Shown here: one piece after another, positions 6,268-14,853 of the stretch
Numbering within the stretch: position 1 is the first letter of the stretch
How the letters are laid out: every line of letters starts with the position of its first letter
Program-made: the position numbers and the translations under genes
Notes under the pieces: generated by a model
The model's input: the letters and a program-made list of their open reading frames with translations, nothing else
Told to the model about the DNA's origin: nothing
Databases searched by the model: none
NCBI GenBank assembly: GCA_964423745.1
Contig: CAYRGG010000066.1
Span: forward strand, 1 to 18,803
Source: CAYRGG01 sp964423745
Lineage (GTDB): Bacteria > Pseudomonadota > Gammaproteobacteria > Competibacterales > Competibacteraceae
Direction of reading: 5' to 3'
DNA: 18,803 nucleotides

Positions 6268-8475
6268 ATGATGGGTAAATTGCAGCGTCTCTACGAATTA
6301 ATAACGTTTTGGAATAAAAAACCGGAAGGGCAGGCCGATTTTCGAGATCAATTGCTGGCGGAAGCCGTTCGGCTGCATGAGGATGCTCAGGGTTTTGCCA
6401 TGGATGACCCACAAGCGGACGCTAACGCCCAACAAGTGGACGGTGATTTCGAAACCCGTATTATCGCCCGTGCTCGGGCGCTGACCAGTGCGCCGACGTT
6501 ACAGGCGGCCTTTCAACAACTACACACCACCTTTGGATTGACTTTAGGCATTGCCTTGTTTGTCGCCTTGATGGGCGGTATTGGCGTGGCTCGCATGGCG
6601 CTAAATTCGGTGCCCAATGGGCCCATCATGAATTTTTTCTCGGTGTTAGGCGGTGTGCTGGGTGTGCCTACCCTCGCCTTAGTGATTTGGCTAGTCTTGC
6701 TATGGGTAAGGCCGGGCACGATGTTCAGTAATTCTCTGGGTGGAGATTTTATCTTTTTACTGATGCGTCGTGTTAATCAATGGTTGCATAAAGGACCCAT
6801 GCATGTGGCAGCTGCCCAAGCCATGGGATCTGTTTATGCCCGCACGCCGGTGGGACGTTGGACTCTAAGCGCCATCAGCCATCTTCTTTGGCTGGTGTTT
6901 TTGTTCGGTTGCCTGTTGTCTTTGTTATTGATTCTTAGCACAAAACAATATACTTTCGCGTGGGAAACCACGATCCTATCAGATCGAGCCTATATCGTTT
7001 TAACCCGCGCTTTAGCGAGCTTACCCGAGGCGGTAGGGTTTTCTGCCCCTAGTCCGGAACAGATTGCCGCGAGTCATTGGCGGGGACAAGGCACTCCGCC
7101 GGCGGAAGCGCGGGAAGCATGGTCGGGATTATTAATCGGTAGTCTTGTCGTATACGGTATTTTACCGCGGATTATTTTGTTAGGTTTTTGTTTTTTGGCC
7201 CGCCAACAGGCGACGGCAAATTTTCGTTTAAATATTACGCTGCCGGGTTATGCGCGTCTTGAAACCCGTTTGTTGCCCGCTTCTCAGTCCCTGGGTGTAG
7301 TGGATCCTGACCATGGCAAAGGTGATGCAGTGCCCAAACTGCCTTCGCCGACGCCCCAGCGTTCTACAGCGCCGGCAACGGGGCCACCGGCCATTATGGG
7401 TTACGAAGTCAGTCAACCAGCTTCCCATTGGCCCCCACCTATAGAAGGGGTTCAATGGCTGGATTTAGGTTTCGTGGACAGCCGCAATGATCGCAAAAAC
7501 ACTCTAGAACGCATATGTTATGCGCCCAATCCACCGCGCATCATTGCCATCGTCTGCTCTGTGACCATTACACCGGATCGTGGTACGCAAGGGTTTATCA
7601 GTGATATTCAACAGGCATCCAGTTCGCCGGTGCTTATTATTTTAACCGATGGTCAACGGTTGAGGGAGCGGAGCTCAGCCCAAGAGGCGGAACAACGCCT
7701 GCGGGATTGGCGGGAGCTTGCGATAAATGCTCAGGTTAGCGAAGAGCAGGTCATGGATTTGGATCTCAACAACTTAACCGAGGCCAGTCGCGCTAAATTG
7801 ACGGCCGCCATCAAAAAAGGAGCCAAGTCGGTTTCCGGGTCTGGGCAACATTTAGAACAAGCCTTTACTCTCATCGTTCAGCATGTGCAACGTTGGTCTG
7901 ACAATCCCGATGCGAGCGCTCAAGCAGAACTCCATCGGGACATTGCCGCCTTGTATCGAAACGAACGTAATACTTGGCAGGCATTGCTACGAACCCAGCT
8001 TCCCACCAGTGGAAACGTGGTAGGACAGTTAAAATCCAGTGCTAATCAGATGATCGATTTATTGCCTGAACGACTACGCATTAACCCTAAATGGCACGCT
8101 GCTGGCGCCGTAGCCGGCGCCTTAGGGTGTGTTGCGGCGGCCACGTTGATGGCGCCCGCCGCCATCACTTCATTGCCCCTATGGGCAGGTCTTGGCGCGG
8201 CCCTGCCTATGGTGATAAAGCAGCCAAATAAGACTCACAACCTGGAAGAAGAAACAGACAACATAGATTTTACTGAAGCCGTAAATGGCGCAGCGCTGTT
8301 TGCACTGCTTTTGGAATTACAGGGCAATGATGAAATCCACATTACCCGCACCATTGACCGAGTCGTGGGGGATAGTGAACCGCTACCTATCCAAGACGCC
8401 GAGGCAGCCCGTCAGTGGCTCGATAGGCTGCGGGAACGTTTTAATCAGGTACGGGGCGAGGGGGTGCTAACGTGA
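6268..8475 (+). CDS. DUF2868 domain membrane protein
   Basis: The 735-residue protein looks like a DUF2868 family member, a group whose genes are typically paired with DUF3482 GTPase genes. After a charged N-terminal region (1-88) come hydrophobic segments at about 89-112, 122-147, 199-224 and 286-311. A Pro-rich linker (about 353-392) leads to a soluble domain (about 393-605) with a beta strand SPVLIILTDG (453-462) typical of an alpha/beta fold. A final Ala/Gly-rich hydrophobic stretch (611-650) and an acidic tail complete it. No catalytic motif was recognised. The ATG at 6268 is followed by a second ATG at 6271; upstream AGG at 6252-6254 is a distant ribosome-binding site, so either is possible. 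Its TGA overlaps the GTG of the next gene (8472-8475), implying coupled translation and a shared function with that GTPase, probably at the inner membrane. The biological role is not known. Confidence 0.8.
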   Translation: MMGKLQRLYELITFWNKKPEGQADFRDQLLAEAVRLHEDAQGFAMDDPQADANAQQVDGDFETRIIARARALTSAPTLQAAFQQLHTTFGLTLGIALFVALMGGIGVARMALNSVPNGPIMNFFSVLGGVLGVPTLALVIWLVLLWVRPGTMFSNSLGGDFIFLLMRRVNQWLHKGPMHVAAAQAMGSVYARTPVGRWTLSAISHLLWLVFLFGCLLSLLLILSTKQYTFAWETTILSDRAYIVLTRALASLPEAVGFSAPSPEQIAASHWRGQGTPPAEAREAWSGLLIGSLVVYGILPRIILLGFCFLARQQATANFRLNITLPGYARLETRLLPASQSLGVVDPDHGKGDAVPKLPSPTPQRSTAPATGPPAIMGYEVSQPASHWPPPIEGVQWLDLGFVDSRNDRKNTLERICYAPNPPRIIAIVCSVTITPDRGTQGFISDIQQASSSPVLIILTDGQRLRERSSAQEAEQRLRDWRELAINAQVSEEQVMDLDLNNLTEASRAKLTAAIKKGAKSVSGSGQHLEQAFTLIVQHVQRWSDNPDASAQAELHRDIAALYRNERNTWQALLRTQLPTSGNVVGQLKSSANQMIDLLPERLRINPKWHAAGAVAGALGCVAAATLMAPAAITSLPLWAGLGAALPMVIKQPNKTHNLEEETDNIDFTEAVNGAALFALLLELQGNDEIHITRTIDRVVGDSEPLPIQDAEAARQWLDRLRERFNQVRGEGVLT

Positions 8476-9899
8476 GCCAGCCAATCCTCCGGGTTGCCGT
8501 GGTGGGTCATACCAACACGGGAAAAACTTCACTGTTACGTACCCTGACTCGAAATGCCAACTTTGGGGCCGTTTCAAACCGGCCCGCCACCACCCGGCAT
8601 GTGGAGGGCACTTCCCTGCTGGTGGATGGGACGCCCCTGGTTGAACTCTATGATACGCCGGGTTTAGAGGATTCCATCGGTCTATTAGATTACTTGGATG
8701 AATTGCGTAATGGGGAACGCATCGATGGCATCGATCTCATTCACCGTTTTCTCATCAGTAGTGCGGCCAATGGCCGTTTCGATCAGGAAGCCAAGGCCCT
8801 GCGGCAGGTTTTAGAAGGCCATATCGCCCTCTATGTGGTGGATGCCCGCGACCGGGTTTTAGGCAAACATCAGGATGAGCTAGAAATCCTTGGGCTGTGC
8901 AGTCGACCTATTATGCCGGTGCTTAATTTTGTTTTGAGCAGCGAGGCAAAATGCGATGAATGGCGGGAACGCTTGGCGCGGGTCAATATGCACGCGGTGG
9001 TTGAATTCGATACCGTGATTTTCGATGAGTACGGTGAAAGACGCCTGTTCGAAAAAATGCAAACCCTGTTGGATCGTTTTCATCCTACCTTGGACGCTGT
9101 GATTCAGGATCGCCAGCGTCAGCGTGTTCGACTCAACCATGCGTCGGCGGACCTGCTCAGCGATTTACTCATAGACGTGTCCGCCTATCGGGTGAGTGTG
9201 CCCTTGGATGAGCAGCGCACTGTTCATGCTATGGAGTCCCTTAAACAAGCCGTGCGGGACCGTGAGCAGCACTGCGTCGATGCGCTGTTGGAGCTTTATC
9301 GATTTCGCCTCGATGACTTTACCACTGACGCCCTTCCCATCCAGGACGGACGTTGGGGGTTGGACTTATTCAATCCCGAGTCGTTGCGGCAGTTCGGTGT
9401 GCGTGCTGGCAGCGGGGCTATGGCGGGCGGTATGGCCGGCCTTGCCATCGATGCGGCCACCTTAGGGGCAAGCCTCGGCGCCGGTTTTGCTATAGGCGCG
9501 GCTATAGGCGCCCTATGGAATAGTTCCCGCTCCCACGGGAGGCGGTTAGCAGACCGGATGCGCGGATTTACCGAGCTGCGGGTCAGTGACGAAACGTTAC
9601 AACTTTTGGCCATTCGTCAAGTGGAACTGGTGCAGGTATTGTTGCATCGTGGCCATGCTAGCCAAGATAAAATTCGTCTTAATACCAACCAGCGTCAAGC
9701 AAAGCAGGTTTGGACAGGCAGTAAGCTACCTGCCCCCTTGGAGAGAGCCAAGGCTAATCCAGATTGGTCGCGTTTAAACGGCGTTGAACCATCCGCCATC
9801 GGTCTCAATGCTGCGCGACTTGGCGCCAAAAATGAGTTAGCTAGATTGTTAGAGATGAATTTTAAAGAGCCAGCCCCAGGAACGACTGGCTCTGTTTGA
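8472..9899 (+). CDS. DUF3482 domain Era-like GTPase
   Basis: The 475-residue protein has an N-terminal small-GTPase domain followed by a DUF3482-type region. G1 is visible as GHTNTGKT (12-19), a likely G2 Thr lies in PATTRH (38-43), and G3 is DTPG (61-64). The expected G4 NKxD is replaced by LNFV around N152, so base specificity may be unusual. Residues about 311-345 form a Gly/Ala-rich hydrophobic stretch with repeated small-xxx-small spacing, a glycine zipper that could insert into or associate with membrane. The GTG start at 8472 overlaps the stop of the DUF2868 gene (GTGA). The pair is therefore co-translated and probably forms one membrane-associated GTPase system. Family members have no established function that I can name; stress or envelope roles would be guesses. 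A hairpin spans the end of the gene. Confidence 0.85.
   Translation: MSQPILRVAVVGHTNTGKTSLLRTLTRNANFGAVSNRPATTRHVEGTSLLVDGTPLVELYDTPGLEDSIGLLDYLDELRNGERIDGIDLIHRFLISSAANGRFDQEAKALRQVLEGHIALYVVDARDRVLGKHQDELEILGLCSRPIMPVLNFVLSSEAKCDEWRERLARVNMHAVVEFDTVIFDEYGERRLFEKMQTLLDRFHPTLDAVIQDRQRQRVRLNHASADLLSDLLIDVSAYRVSVPLDEQRTVHAMESLKQAVRDREQHCVDALLELYRFRLDDFTTDALPIQDGRWGLDLFNPESLRQFGVRAGSGAMAGGMAGLAIDAATLGASLGAGFAIGAAIGALWNSSRSHGRRLADRMRGFTELRVSDETLQLLAIRQVELVQVLLHRGHASQDKIRLNTNQRQAKQVWTGSKLPAPLERAKANPDWSRLNGVEPSAIGLNAARLGAKNELARLLEMNFKEPAPGTTGSV
9866..9893 (+). terminator. Hairpin overlapping the 3' end of the DUF3482 gene
   Basis: AGAGCCAG (9866-9873) pairs perfectly with CTGGCTCT (9886-9893) around a 12-nt loop, entirely within the last codons; the TGA stop follows at 9897-9899. 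The downstream sequence GTTTGAATGG has only three consecutive T residues, so efficient intrinsic termination is doubtful. It may instead protect the 3' end of the mRNA. Confidence 0.4.
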
Positions 9900-9929
9900 A
9901 TGGCAGATAAGAGCAATACAACTTTCCGC

Positions 9930-9950
9930 GTGGGCAAGCAAGTTGCCCAC
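9930..9950. terminator. Hairpin between convergent genes
   Basis: GTGGGCAA (9930-9937) and TTGCCCAC (9943-9950) form a perfect 8-bp stem with a 5-nt loop, in the 70-bp gap between the + strand GTPase gene and the - strand apbC. The position suits a bidirectional transcription end, but neither side has a clean T-run. On the + strand CCTTGTCTATTAA follows. A small repetitive palindrome is the alternative. Confidence 0.45.
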
Positions 9951-9969
9951 CCTTGTCTATTAAAAAATA

Positions 9970-11064
9970 TTAGGTGTTTTGAATCACAATATTAGGGAAT
10001 AATTGGCTGTAACTCTTGGCTTGTAGGGCTAGCTTGGCGCTGGCCCGGCGGGCAATATCCCGATAGATATGCGCGATGCGACTATCCGGTTCCGCCATCA
10101 CTGTGGGTGTGCCGCCATCGGCTTCCTCACGAATACGAATATCCAAGGGTAACGCGCCAAGAAACGGTACATTGTGCTCGTCCGCCATACGTTGCCCACC
10201 CCCTTCACCAAAGATATGCTCTTCATGACCACATTGGCTACAAATATGGGTGCTCATGTTTTCCACAACACCTAACACGGGTACATCCACTTTTTCAAAC
10301 ATTTTGAGACCCTTGCGGGCGTCCAATAAGGCAATGTCCTGGGGTGTGGTGACGATAACCGCGCCGCTCACGGGGATTTTTTGGCAAAGGGTAAGCTGCG
10401 TATCGCCGGTGCCTGGGGGCAGATCGATGATCAGGTAATCCAGTTCTCGCCAACGGGTGTCCCGGAGTAACTGCTCTAGGGCTTGGGTTACCATGGGACC
10501 GCGCCAAATCATTGGCGTATCTTGTTCGATCAGATAACCGATGGACATGGACTGGATGCCGTGGCTCATCACCGGTTCCATGGATTTGCCATCCGTGGTT
10601 TCGGGTTTTTGATCGGCCCCTAGCATACGTGGTTGGCTAGGGCCATAAATATCGGCATCCAGGATGCCCGCAGTGGCCCCTTCAACCTGTAAAGCCAGAG
10701 CAAGATTCACGGCGGTGGTGGATTTGCCGACACCCCCTTTGCCCGAGGCAACGGCGATGATGTTTTTGACATTGGGAAGTGGTTTTAATCCCTTTTGTAC
10801 CTCATGGGGGGTGATTTTTGTATCGAGCACCTTTACAGAGGCAGCGCTAACCCCCGATAAGCTTTCTATACGGCTTTGCAGTTCAGTGACTAATGTGTCC
10901 TGATAGCCTTTGGCTGGGAAACCGAGCTGTATATCCGCTTCGACTCGGTCATCGGTAATACGGATGTCTTTAACCGCTTTGGCAGCGATCAAGTCCTGTT
11001 CTAAATAGGGATCTAAATAGCCCCGAATAGCCGTTTCTACCTCGTTTCGGGAAGTGTCGGTCAT
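9970..11064 (-). CDS. apbC: Iron-sulfur cluster carrier protein ApbC/Mrp (NBP35-type P-loop ATPase)
   Basis: The 364-residue cytoplasmic ATPase binds and transfers Fe-S clusters to apo-proteins. An N-terminal MIP18/DUF59-like domain (about 5-85) precedes a MinD-like ATPase domain. The deviant Walker A GKGGVGKS is at 108-115, DADIYGPSQPRMLG at about 136-149, and the Walker B-like LIIDLPPGTGD at 211-221. The cluster-binding pair C275-x-x-C278 lies in HICSQCGHEEHIFGEGGG. All family residues expected for function are present and the length is normal. The ATG (bases 11062-11064 on the complement) is preceded by a strong GAGGAGGAAT ribosome-binding site. It stands alone on the - strand, convergent with the GTPase gene and divergent from aroQ. 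A TACAAT hexamer on the complement at 11130-11135 could be its -10 box, but no good -35 accompanies it. Confidence 0.95.
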   Translation of the reverse strand: MTDTSRNEVETAIRGYLDPYLEQDLIAAKAVKDIRITDDRVEADIQLGFPAKGYQDTLVTELQSRIESLSGVSAASVKVLDTKITPHEVQKGLKPLPNVKNIIAVASGKGGVGKSTTAVNLALALQVEGATAGILDADIYGPSQPRMLGADQKPETTDGKSMEPVMSHGIQSMSIGYLIEQDTPMIWRGPMVTQALEQLLRDTRWRELDYLIIDLPPGTGDTQLTLCQKIPVSGAVIVTTPQDIALLDARKGLKMFEKVDVPVLGVVENMSTHICSQCGHEEHIFGEGGGQRMADEHNVPFLGALPLDIRIREEADGGTPTVMAEPDSRIAHIYRDIARRASAKLALQAKSYSQLFPNIVIQNT

Positions 11065-11413
11065 GGTGGTGGATTCCTCCTCAGGAATAAATAACGTTCG
11101 GGTGGTGGTTCGGGGATGGTAATTTGATTATTGTACGCAAAATGGAATTAACCACTACCCCAAATAAAATAAGGCTTCATGGATAAAATCATACTTTGCT
11201 GATTTTTTAGACGCTTTTATTTCCCTGTCGTTGCAAAAAAAAGGCTTCAATGTTAGCTATTCAGTTATCTTCTTTGCGCAGACTAGACTTGCCCACAAAA
11301 GACTTGGCAGGAATATTTCTTTTTATGGCGCTAGACAACAAGGTAGACTATCGGTGAGAATGCGCTGCCGTCGGACAATCACGAGGCCACTGCTTGCAGT
11401 TTAATTTGTAGCC
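11065..11413. other. Divergent intergenic region between apbC and aroQ
   Basis: These 349 bp must hold the promoters for apbC (leftward) and for the aroQ-accBC-prmA run (rightward). It is AT-rich with an A8 run near 11236-11243, and the 9-mer AAGGCTTCA occurs twice in direct orientation (near 11171 and 11242). A possible leftward -10, TACAAT on the complement at 11130-11135, is weakly supported. For the rightward unit no -35/-10 pair with standard spacing was convincing. No small RNA, terminator or open frame stands out. Confidence 0.5.
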
Positions 11414-11860
11414 ATGGCTAAATTATTAATACTCAATGGTCCCAATCTTAATCTTTTGGGTGTCCGTGAACCTACCGTCTACGGCTCTATGAGTTTGGCC
11501 GAGATAGCTAGCGATTGCCAGGATTTGGCTGAGCGGTTGGGGCACGAATTGGTTTTTTTGCAAAGCAACGCTGAGCATGAACTGGTGGAGCATATTCATA
11601 AGGCCCATGACACTAAGGTGGCTTTTATTCTGTTTAATCCTGCCGCTTTTACCCATACTAGCATTGCTTTGCGAGATGCGCTGCTAGCGGTTGACATCCC
11701 GTTTATCGAAGTGCATTTGAGCAATGTCTTTGCCCGGGAGGTTTTCCGTCATCACTCCTATCTGTCGGATGTGGCCGTAGGCGTCATCAGCGGTTTAGGT
11801 GCTTACGGGTATCAATTAGCAGTCCAGGCGGCACATCGTTATCTTTCTGATCGTCCTTAG
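11414..11860 (+). CDS. aroQ: 3-dehydroquinate dehydratase, type II
   Basis: The 148-residue enzyme dehydrates 3-dehydroquinate to 3-dehydroshikimate, the third step of the shikimate pathway, in the cytoplasm; type II enzymes are dodecamers. The signature ILNGPNLNLLG opens the protein. The flexible lid Arg (R18) and catalytic Tyr (Y23) are in VREPTVYG, the substrate-binding FNPAAFTHTS lies at 74-83, the catalytic His in IEVHLSNV is H101, and R112 with HHSYLSD follows. All active-site residues are present and length is typical. The ATG at 11414 matches the family N-terminus (AKLLILNGPN), though the ribosome-binding site is weak. It heads the conserved aroQ-accB-accC cluster, with accB 13 bp downstream. 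Confidence 0.97.
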   Translation: MAKLLILNGPNLNLLGVREPTVYGSMSLAEIASDCQDLAERLGHELVFLQSNAEHELVEHIHKAHDTKVAFILFNPAAFTHTSIALRDALLAVDIPFIEVHLSNVFAREVFRHHSYLSDVAVGVISGLGAYGYQLAVQAAHRYLSDRP

Positions 11861-11873
11861 CTTGAAAACTATT

Positions 11874-12332
11874 ATGGATATCCGTAAAATAAAGAAACTT
11901 ATTGATTTAATTGAAGAATCAGGAATTTCTGAAATAGAAATAAAGGAAGGGGAGGAGTCGCTGCGGATTAGCCGCCATTCAGGTCAAGCAACCACGGTAA
12001 TGATGCCATCCCCGGCGACTGCCTATCCTTCTTTGATCCCGCCGAATACCGGATCCGCCCGAGAGACGCCAGATACTACTGAGCCAGAGCCTGCCCAGGG
12101 TTATGTGCTAAAGGCTCCTATGGTAGGCACCTTTTACCGAGCCACTTCGCCGGACGCTAAGCCCCTTGTAGAGATCGGCCAACATATTCAGATAGGCGAT
12201 GCCGTCTGTATCATTGAGGCCATGAAGATGTTCAATCAAATAGAAGCGGATCATGCAGGGGTGGTTACCCAAATTTTGGCGCAAGACGGCCAGCCCGTGG
12301 AATACGATCAGCCGTTACTTATGGTCGAATAA
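11874..12332 (+). CDS. accB: Acetyl-CoA carboxylase biotin carboxyl carrier protein (BCCP)
   Basis: The 152-residue protein carries the biotin that shuttles carboxyl groups in acetyl-CoA carboxylase, the first committed step of fatty-acid synthesis. The N-terminus MDIRKIKKLIDLIEESG is the family standard, so ATG at 11874 is chosen over an in-frame TTG at 11862 that would add four atypical residues. A Pro/Thr/Ala-rich linker (about 42-75) leads to the biotinyl domain. The protruding thumb of BCCP is visible as SPDAKPLVEIG, and the biotinylated Lys is K118 in EAMKM. It lies 13 bp after aroQ and 11 bp before accC, so the carrier and carboxylase subunits are made together. Confidence 0.96.
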   Translation: MDIRKIKKLIDLIEESGISEIEIKEGEESLRISRHSGQATTVMMPSPATAYPSLIPPNTGSARETPDTTEPEPAQGYVLKAPMVGTFYRATSPDAKPLVEIGQHIQIGDAVCIIEAMKMFNQIEADHAGVVTQILAQDGQPVEYDQPLLMVE

Positions 12333-12343
12333 CGATTAAGCCA

Positions 12344-13684
12344 ATGTTAGAGAAGGTTGTCATTGCTAACCGGGGGGAGATTGCGCTACGCATTTTACGC
12401 GCCTGCCGGGAGCTGGGTATTCAAACGGTGGCTGTGCATTCCACCGTGGATAGGGATTTAAAACATGTACGTCTAGCCGACGAGACCGTATGCATTGGTC
12501 CTGCGGCGGCGGCGGAAAGCTATCTGAATATGCCGGCTCTTATTAGCGCTGCTGAAGTGACGGATGCGGTAGCCATTCACCCCGGTTATGGGTTTTTGTC
12601 GGAAAATGCCGATTTTGCCGAACGGGTGGAAAAGAGTGGTTTTATTTTTATAGGTCCCCGCCCAGAAACCATCCGTCTTATGGGTGACAAAATCTCGGCT
12701 ATTCGGTCCATGCAGGCAGCTGGGGTGCCTTGTGTGCCCGGTTCTGAAGGACCGTTAGGGCAAGATGATGAGGTCAATATCGGTTTAGCGCAATCCATCG
12801 GTTATCCCATTATCATTAAAGCGGCTGGGGGGGGCGGTGGTCGTGGGATGCGGGTTGTGCATAGCGAAGCCACGCTGTTGAATGCCATCGCGTTGACCCG
12901 CAGCGAGGCGGGCAGTGCGTTTGGTAACGATGTGGTCTACATGGAAAAATACTTGGATCATCCCCGCCATGTGGAAATTCAAGTGCTTGCCGATAGCCAC
13001 GGTAACGCCGTTTCTCTAGGAGAGCGGGACTGCTCTATGCAGCGCCGTCATCAAAAAGTGATCGAGGAGGCGCCAGCGCCCGGTATCAGTGAGCAGCAGC
13101 GCAGTGAGATTGGCGAAGTCTGCGCTGGCGCTTGCCGCCGTATTGGTTACCGGGGTCCAGGGACCTTTGAGTTTCTTTATCAGGACGGCGCTTTTTATTT
13201 TATTGAAATGAACACCCGGGTTCAGGTGGAGCATCCCATCACTGAGATGGTTACCGGCGTGGATATCGTCAAGGAGCAGTTGCGCATCGCTGCAGGAGAA
13301 CCCTTAAGTTTCACCCAAGATTTTATCCAGATAAAAGGTCATGCCATTGAATGTCGTTTAAACGCTGAAGATCCAAACTCCTTTATGCCATCTCCCGGCC
13401 TCATCACCCAATATCACTCCCCCGGCGGACCTGGCATCCGGGTGGATTCGCATATTTACAATGGTTATTCCGTACCCCCCTATTATGATTCTTTAATTGG
13501 CAAGCTCATCGCCTATGGAGACAACCGTGACAATGCCCTGGCGCGTATGCGCAATGCCTTGGCTGAGCTGGTGATTGAAGGGATAAAAACCAATGCGCCT
13601 TTGCACCGGCGCATTCTCAACGATCCCAATTTTATGGCTGGTGGCGCGAATATTCATTATTTGGAGAGACAGTTGGGACTTTAG
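12344..13684 (+). CDS. accC: Biotin carboxylase subunit of acetyl-CoA carboxylase
   Basis: The 446-residue enzyme carboxylates the biotin on AccB using ATP and bicarbonate. The N-terminal domain starts MLEKVVIANRGEIALRILRA. The ATP-grasp region has K116, K159 and the glycine loop GGGGGRGM (162-169), then HVEIQVLADSHG, the metal-binding and catalytic segment FIEMNTRVQVEHPITEMVTG, and the C-terminal ECRLNAEDP block. Length equals the usual 445-450 residues and no motif is altered. It follows accB by 11 bp in a standard accBC operon. The other two carboxylase subunits, accA and accD, are not in this window, as is normal. Confidence 0.97.
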   Translation: MLEKVVIANRGEIALRILRACRELGIQTVAVHSTVDRDLKHVRLADETVCIGPAAAAESYLNMPALISAAEVTDAVAIHPGYGFLSENADFAERVEKSGFIFIGPRPETIRLMGDKISAIRSMQAAGVPCVPGSEGPLGQDDEVNIGLAQSIGYPIIIKAAGGGGGRGMRVVHSEATLLNAIALTRSEAGSAFGNDVVYMEKYLDHPRHVEIQVLADSHGNAVSLGERDCSMQRRHQKVIEEAPAPGISEQQRSEIGEVCAGACRRIGYRGPGTFEFLYQDGAFYFIEMNTRVQVEHPITEMVTGVDIVKEQLRIAAGEPLSFTQDFIQIKGHAIECRLNAEDPNSFMPSPGLITQYHSPGGPGIRVDSHIYNGYSVPPYYDSLIGKLIAYGDNRDNALARMRNALAELVIEGIKTNAPLHRRILNDPNFMAGGANIHYLERQLGL

Positions 13685-13726
13685 CAGCTATCTTTACAAT
13701 TTTAGCTCAGTGAATAAATAGAGTGT

Positions 13727-14656
13727 ATGGGTGATTTAGCCAACGAGACGTGGTGGCAATTAACGGTAGAAGTCATTCAGGAGCGCTCACAACAGGTAGA
13801 ACAAGCGTTACAGCAGGCGGGCGCCGCTGTGGTCACTATTCAAGATGCCGGTGATCAAGCGATTTTGGAGCCCTTACCGGGGGAAACCCCCGTCTGGTCA
13901 TCGAGTGCAGTGACGGGTTTATTTTCGTCTCTAACCCGTTTGACTCAAGTTAAAGAGAAACTTAGCCAGACACTTGATAGGGATGAATTAGCGGATTGCC
14001 ATATAACACAGCTGGAAAACCGAGACTGGGAGCGTGCTTGGCTGGACGATTTTCACCCTATGCGTTTTGGCAGTCGGTTATGGGTTTGTCCTACCCAGCA
14101 AACGCCTCCAGATCCTAGCGCAGTTAATCTAATGCTCGATCCTGGTTTGGCTTTTGGTACTGGAACGCACCCTACTACGGCACTCTGCCTCACATGGTTG
14201 GACAGCGCGGATTTGCAAGGTAAACAGGTTATTGATTATGGGTGTGGTTCGGGCATATTAGCTATCGCAGCGGTTAAGCTGGGGGCCCGCCAAGTGTGGA
14301 CAGTGGACGTGGATCCACAGGCCCTCATAGCCACTGAACGAAACGCAGCGGATAATAAAATACTGGCGAGTATTTTCCCGGTGACGCCAGAGCAATTGCC
14401 AATGGTAAAGGTGGATATTTTGCTGGCGAATATTCTTGCTGAACCGTTACTTGTCTTGGCAGCACATTTTGCTGACCTGGTGCGAGAGGGAGGGCGCGTT
14501 GTATTGTCAGGATTACTGGCTTCTCAGGTTGCTCAAATAGAAACTGTCTATAAAGCTTGGTTTGACTTCAAACCGCCTATATACAGGCAAGAATGGGCGC
14601 TTTGCCAGGCCGTTCGTACATCTAAGAAATTGCCTCAGAAACCCACAGTAGCTTAG
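13727..14656 (+). CDS. prmA: Ribosomal protein L11 methyltransferase
   Basis: The 309-residue SAM-dependent enzyme trimethylates ribosomal protein L11. An N-terminal L11-recognition domain (about 8-75, with the conserved ILEPLPGETPVW) is joined to a class I methyltransferase domain. The key blocks are HPMRFGSRLWVCP (110-122), MLDPGLAFGTGTHPTT (136-151), the SAM-binding VIDYGCGSG (168-176) and the post-motif LLANILAEPL (232-241). The start at 13727 gives about eight more residues before the WWQL segment than many homologues, but no other start lies closer. It follows accC by 42 bp, the usual order in gammaproteobacteria. The dusB gene that normally separates prmA from fis is absent. Confidence 0.95.
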   Translation: MGDLANETWWQLTVEVIQERSQQVEQALQQAGAAVVTIQDAGDQAILEPLPGETPVWSSSAVTGLFSSLTRLTQVKEKLSQTLDRDELADCHITQLENRDWERAWLDDFHPMRFGSRLWVCPTQQTPPDPSAVNLMLDPGLAFGTGTHPTTALCLTWLDSADLQGKQVIDYGCGSGILAIAAVKLGARQVWTVDVDPQALIATERNAADNKILASIFPVTPEQLPMVKVDILLANILAEPLLVLAAHFADLVREGGRVVLSGLLASQVAQIETVYKAWFDFKPPIYRQEWALCQAVRTSKKLPQKPTVA

Positions 14657-14853
14657 CAAAATACAACGCCAGATCTTCAGCCATTCATCCTGCTGAGATA
14701 GGGATATATTTTTTAACAATCAGCATTACTAAAAAAGTAAATGTGAAACAGCTTTTCGTGGGGCGGTAAATGGCATGGAAAATACTCAAAAACGATTAGC
14801 TTTTACCCAGTTTTTTTTGAACGATAAGCAAATAATGAGGAACCCTTGGCAGC

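Noticed and set aside
11862..11873. TTG start for accB
   Set aside because: It adds four residues to a protein whose family starts with MDIRKIKKLI, which is given by the ATG at 11874.
14726..14741. Possible terminator after prmA at TTACT-AAAAA-AGTAA
   Set aside because: The stem is only 5 bp, AT-rich and has no following T-run.
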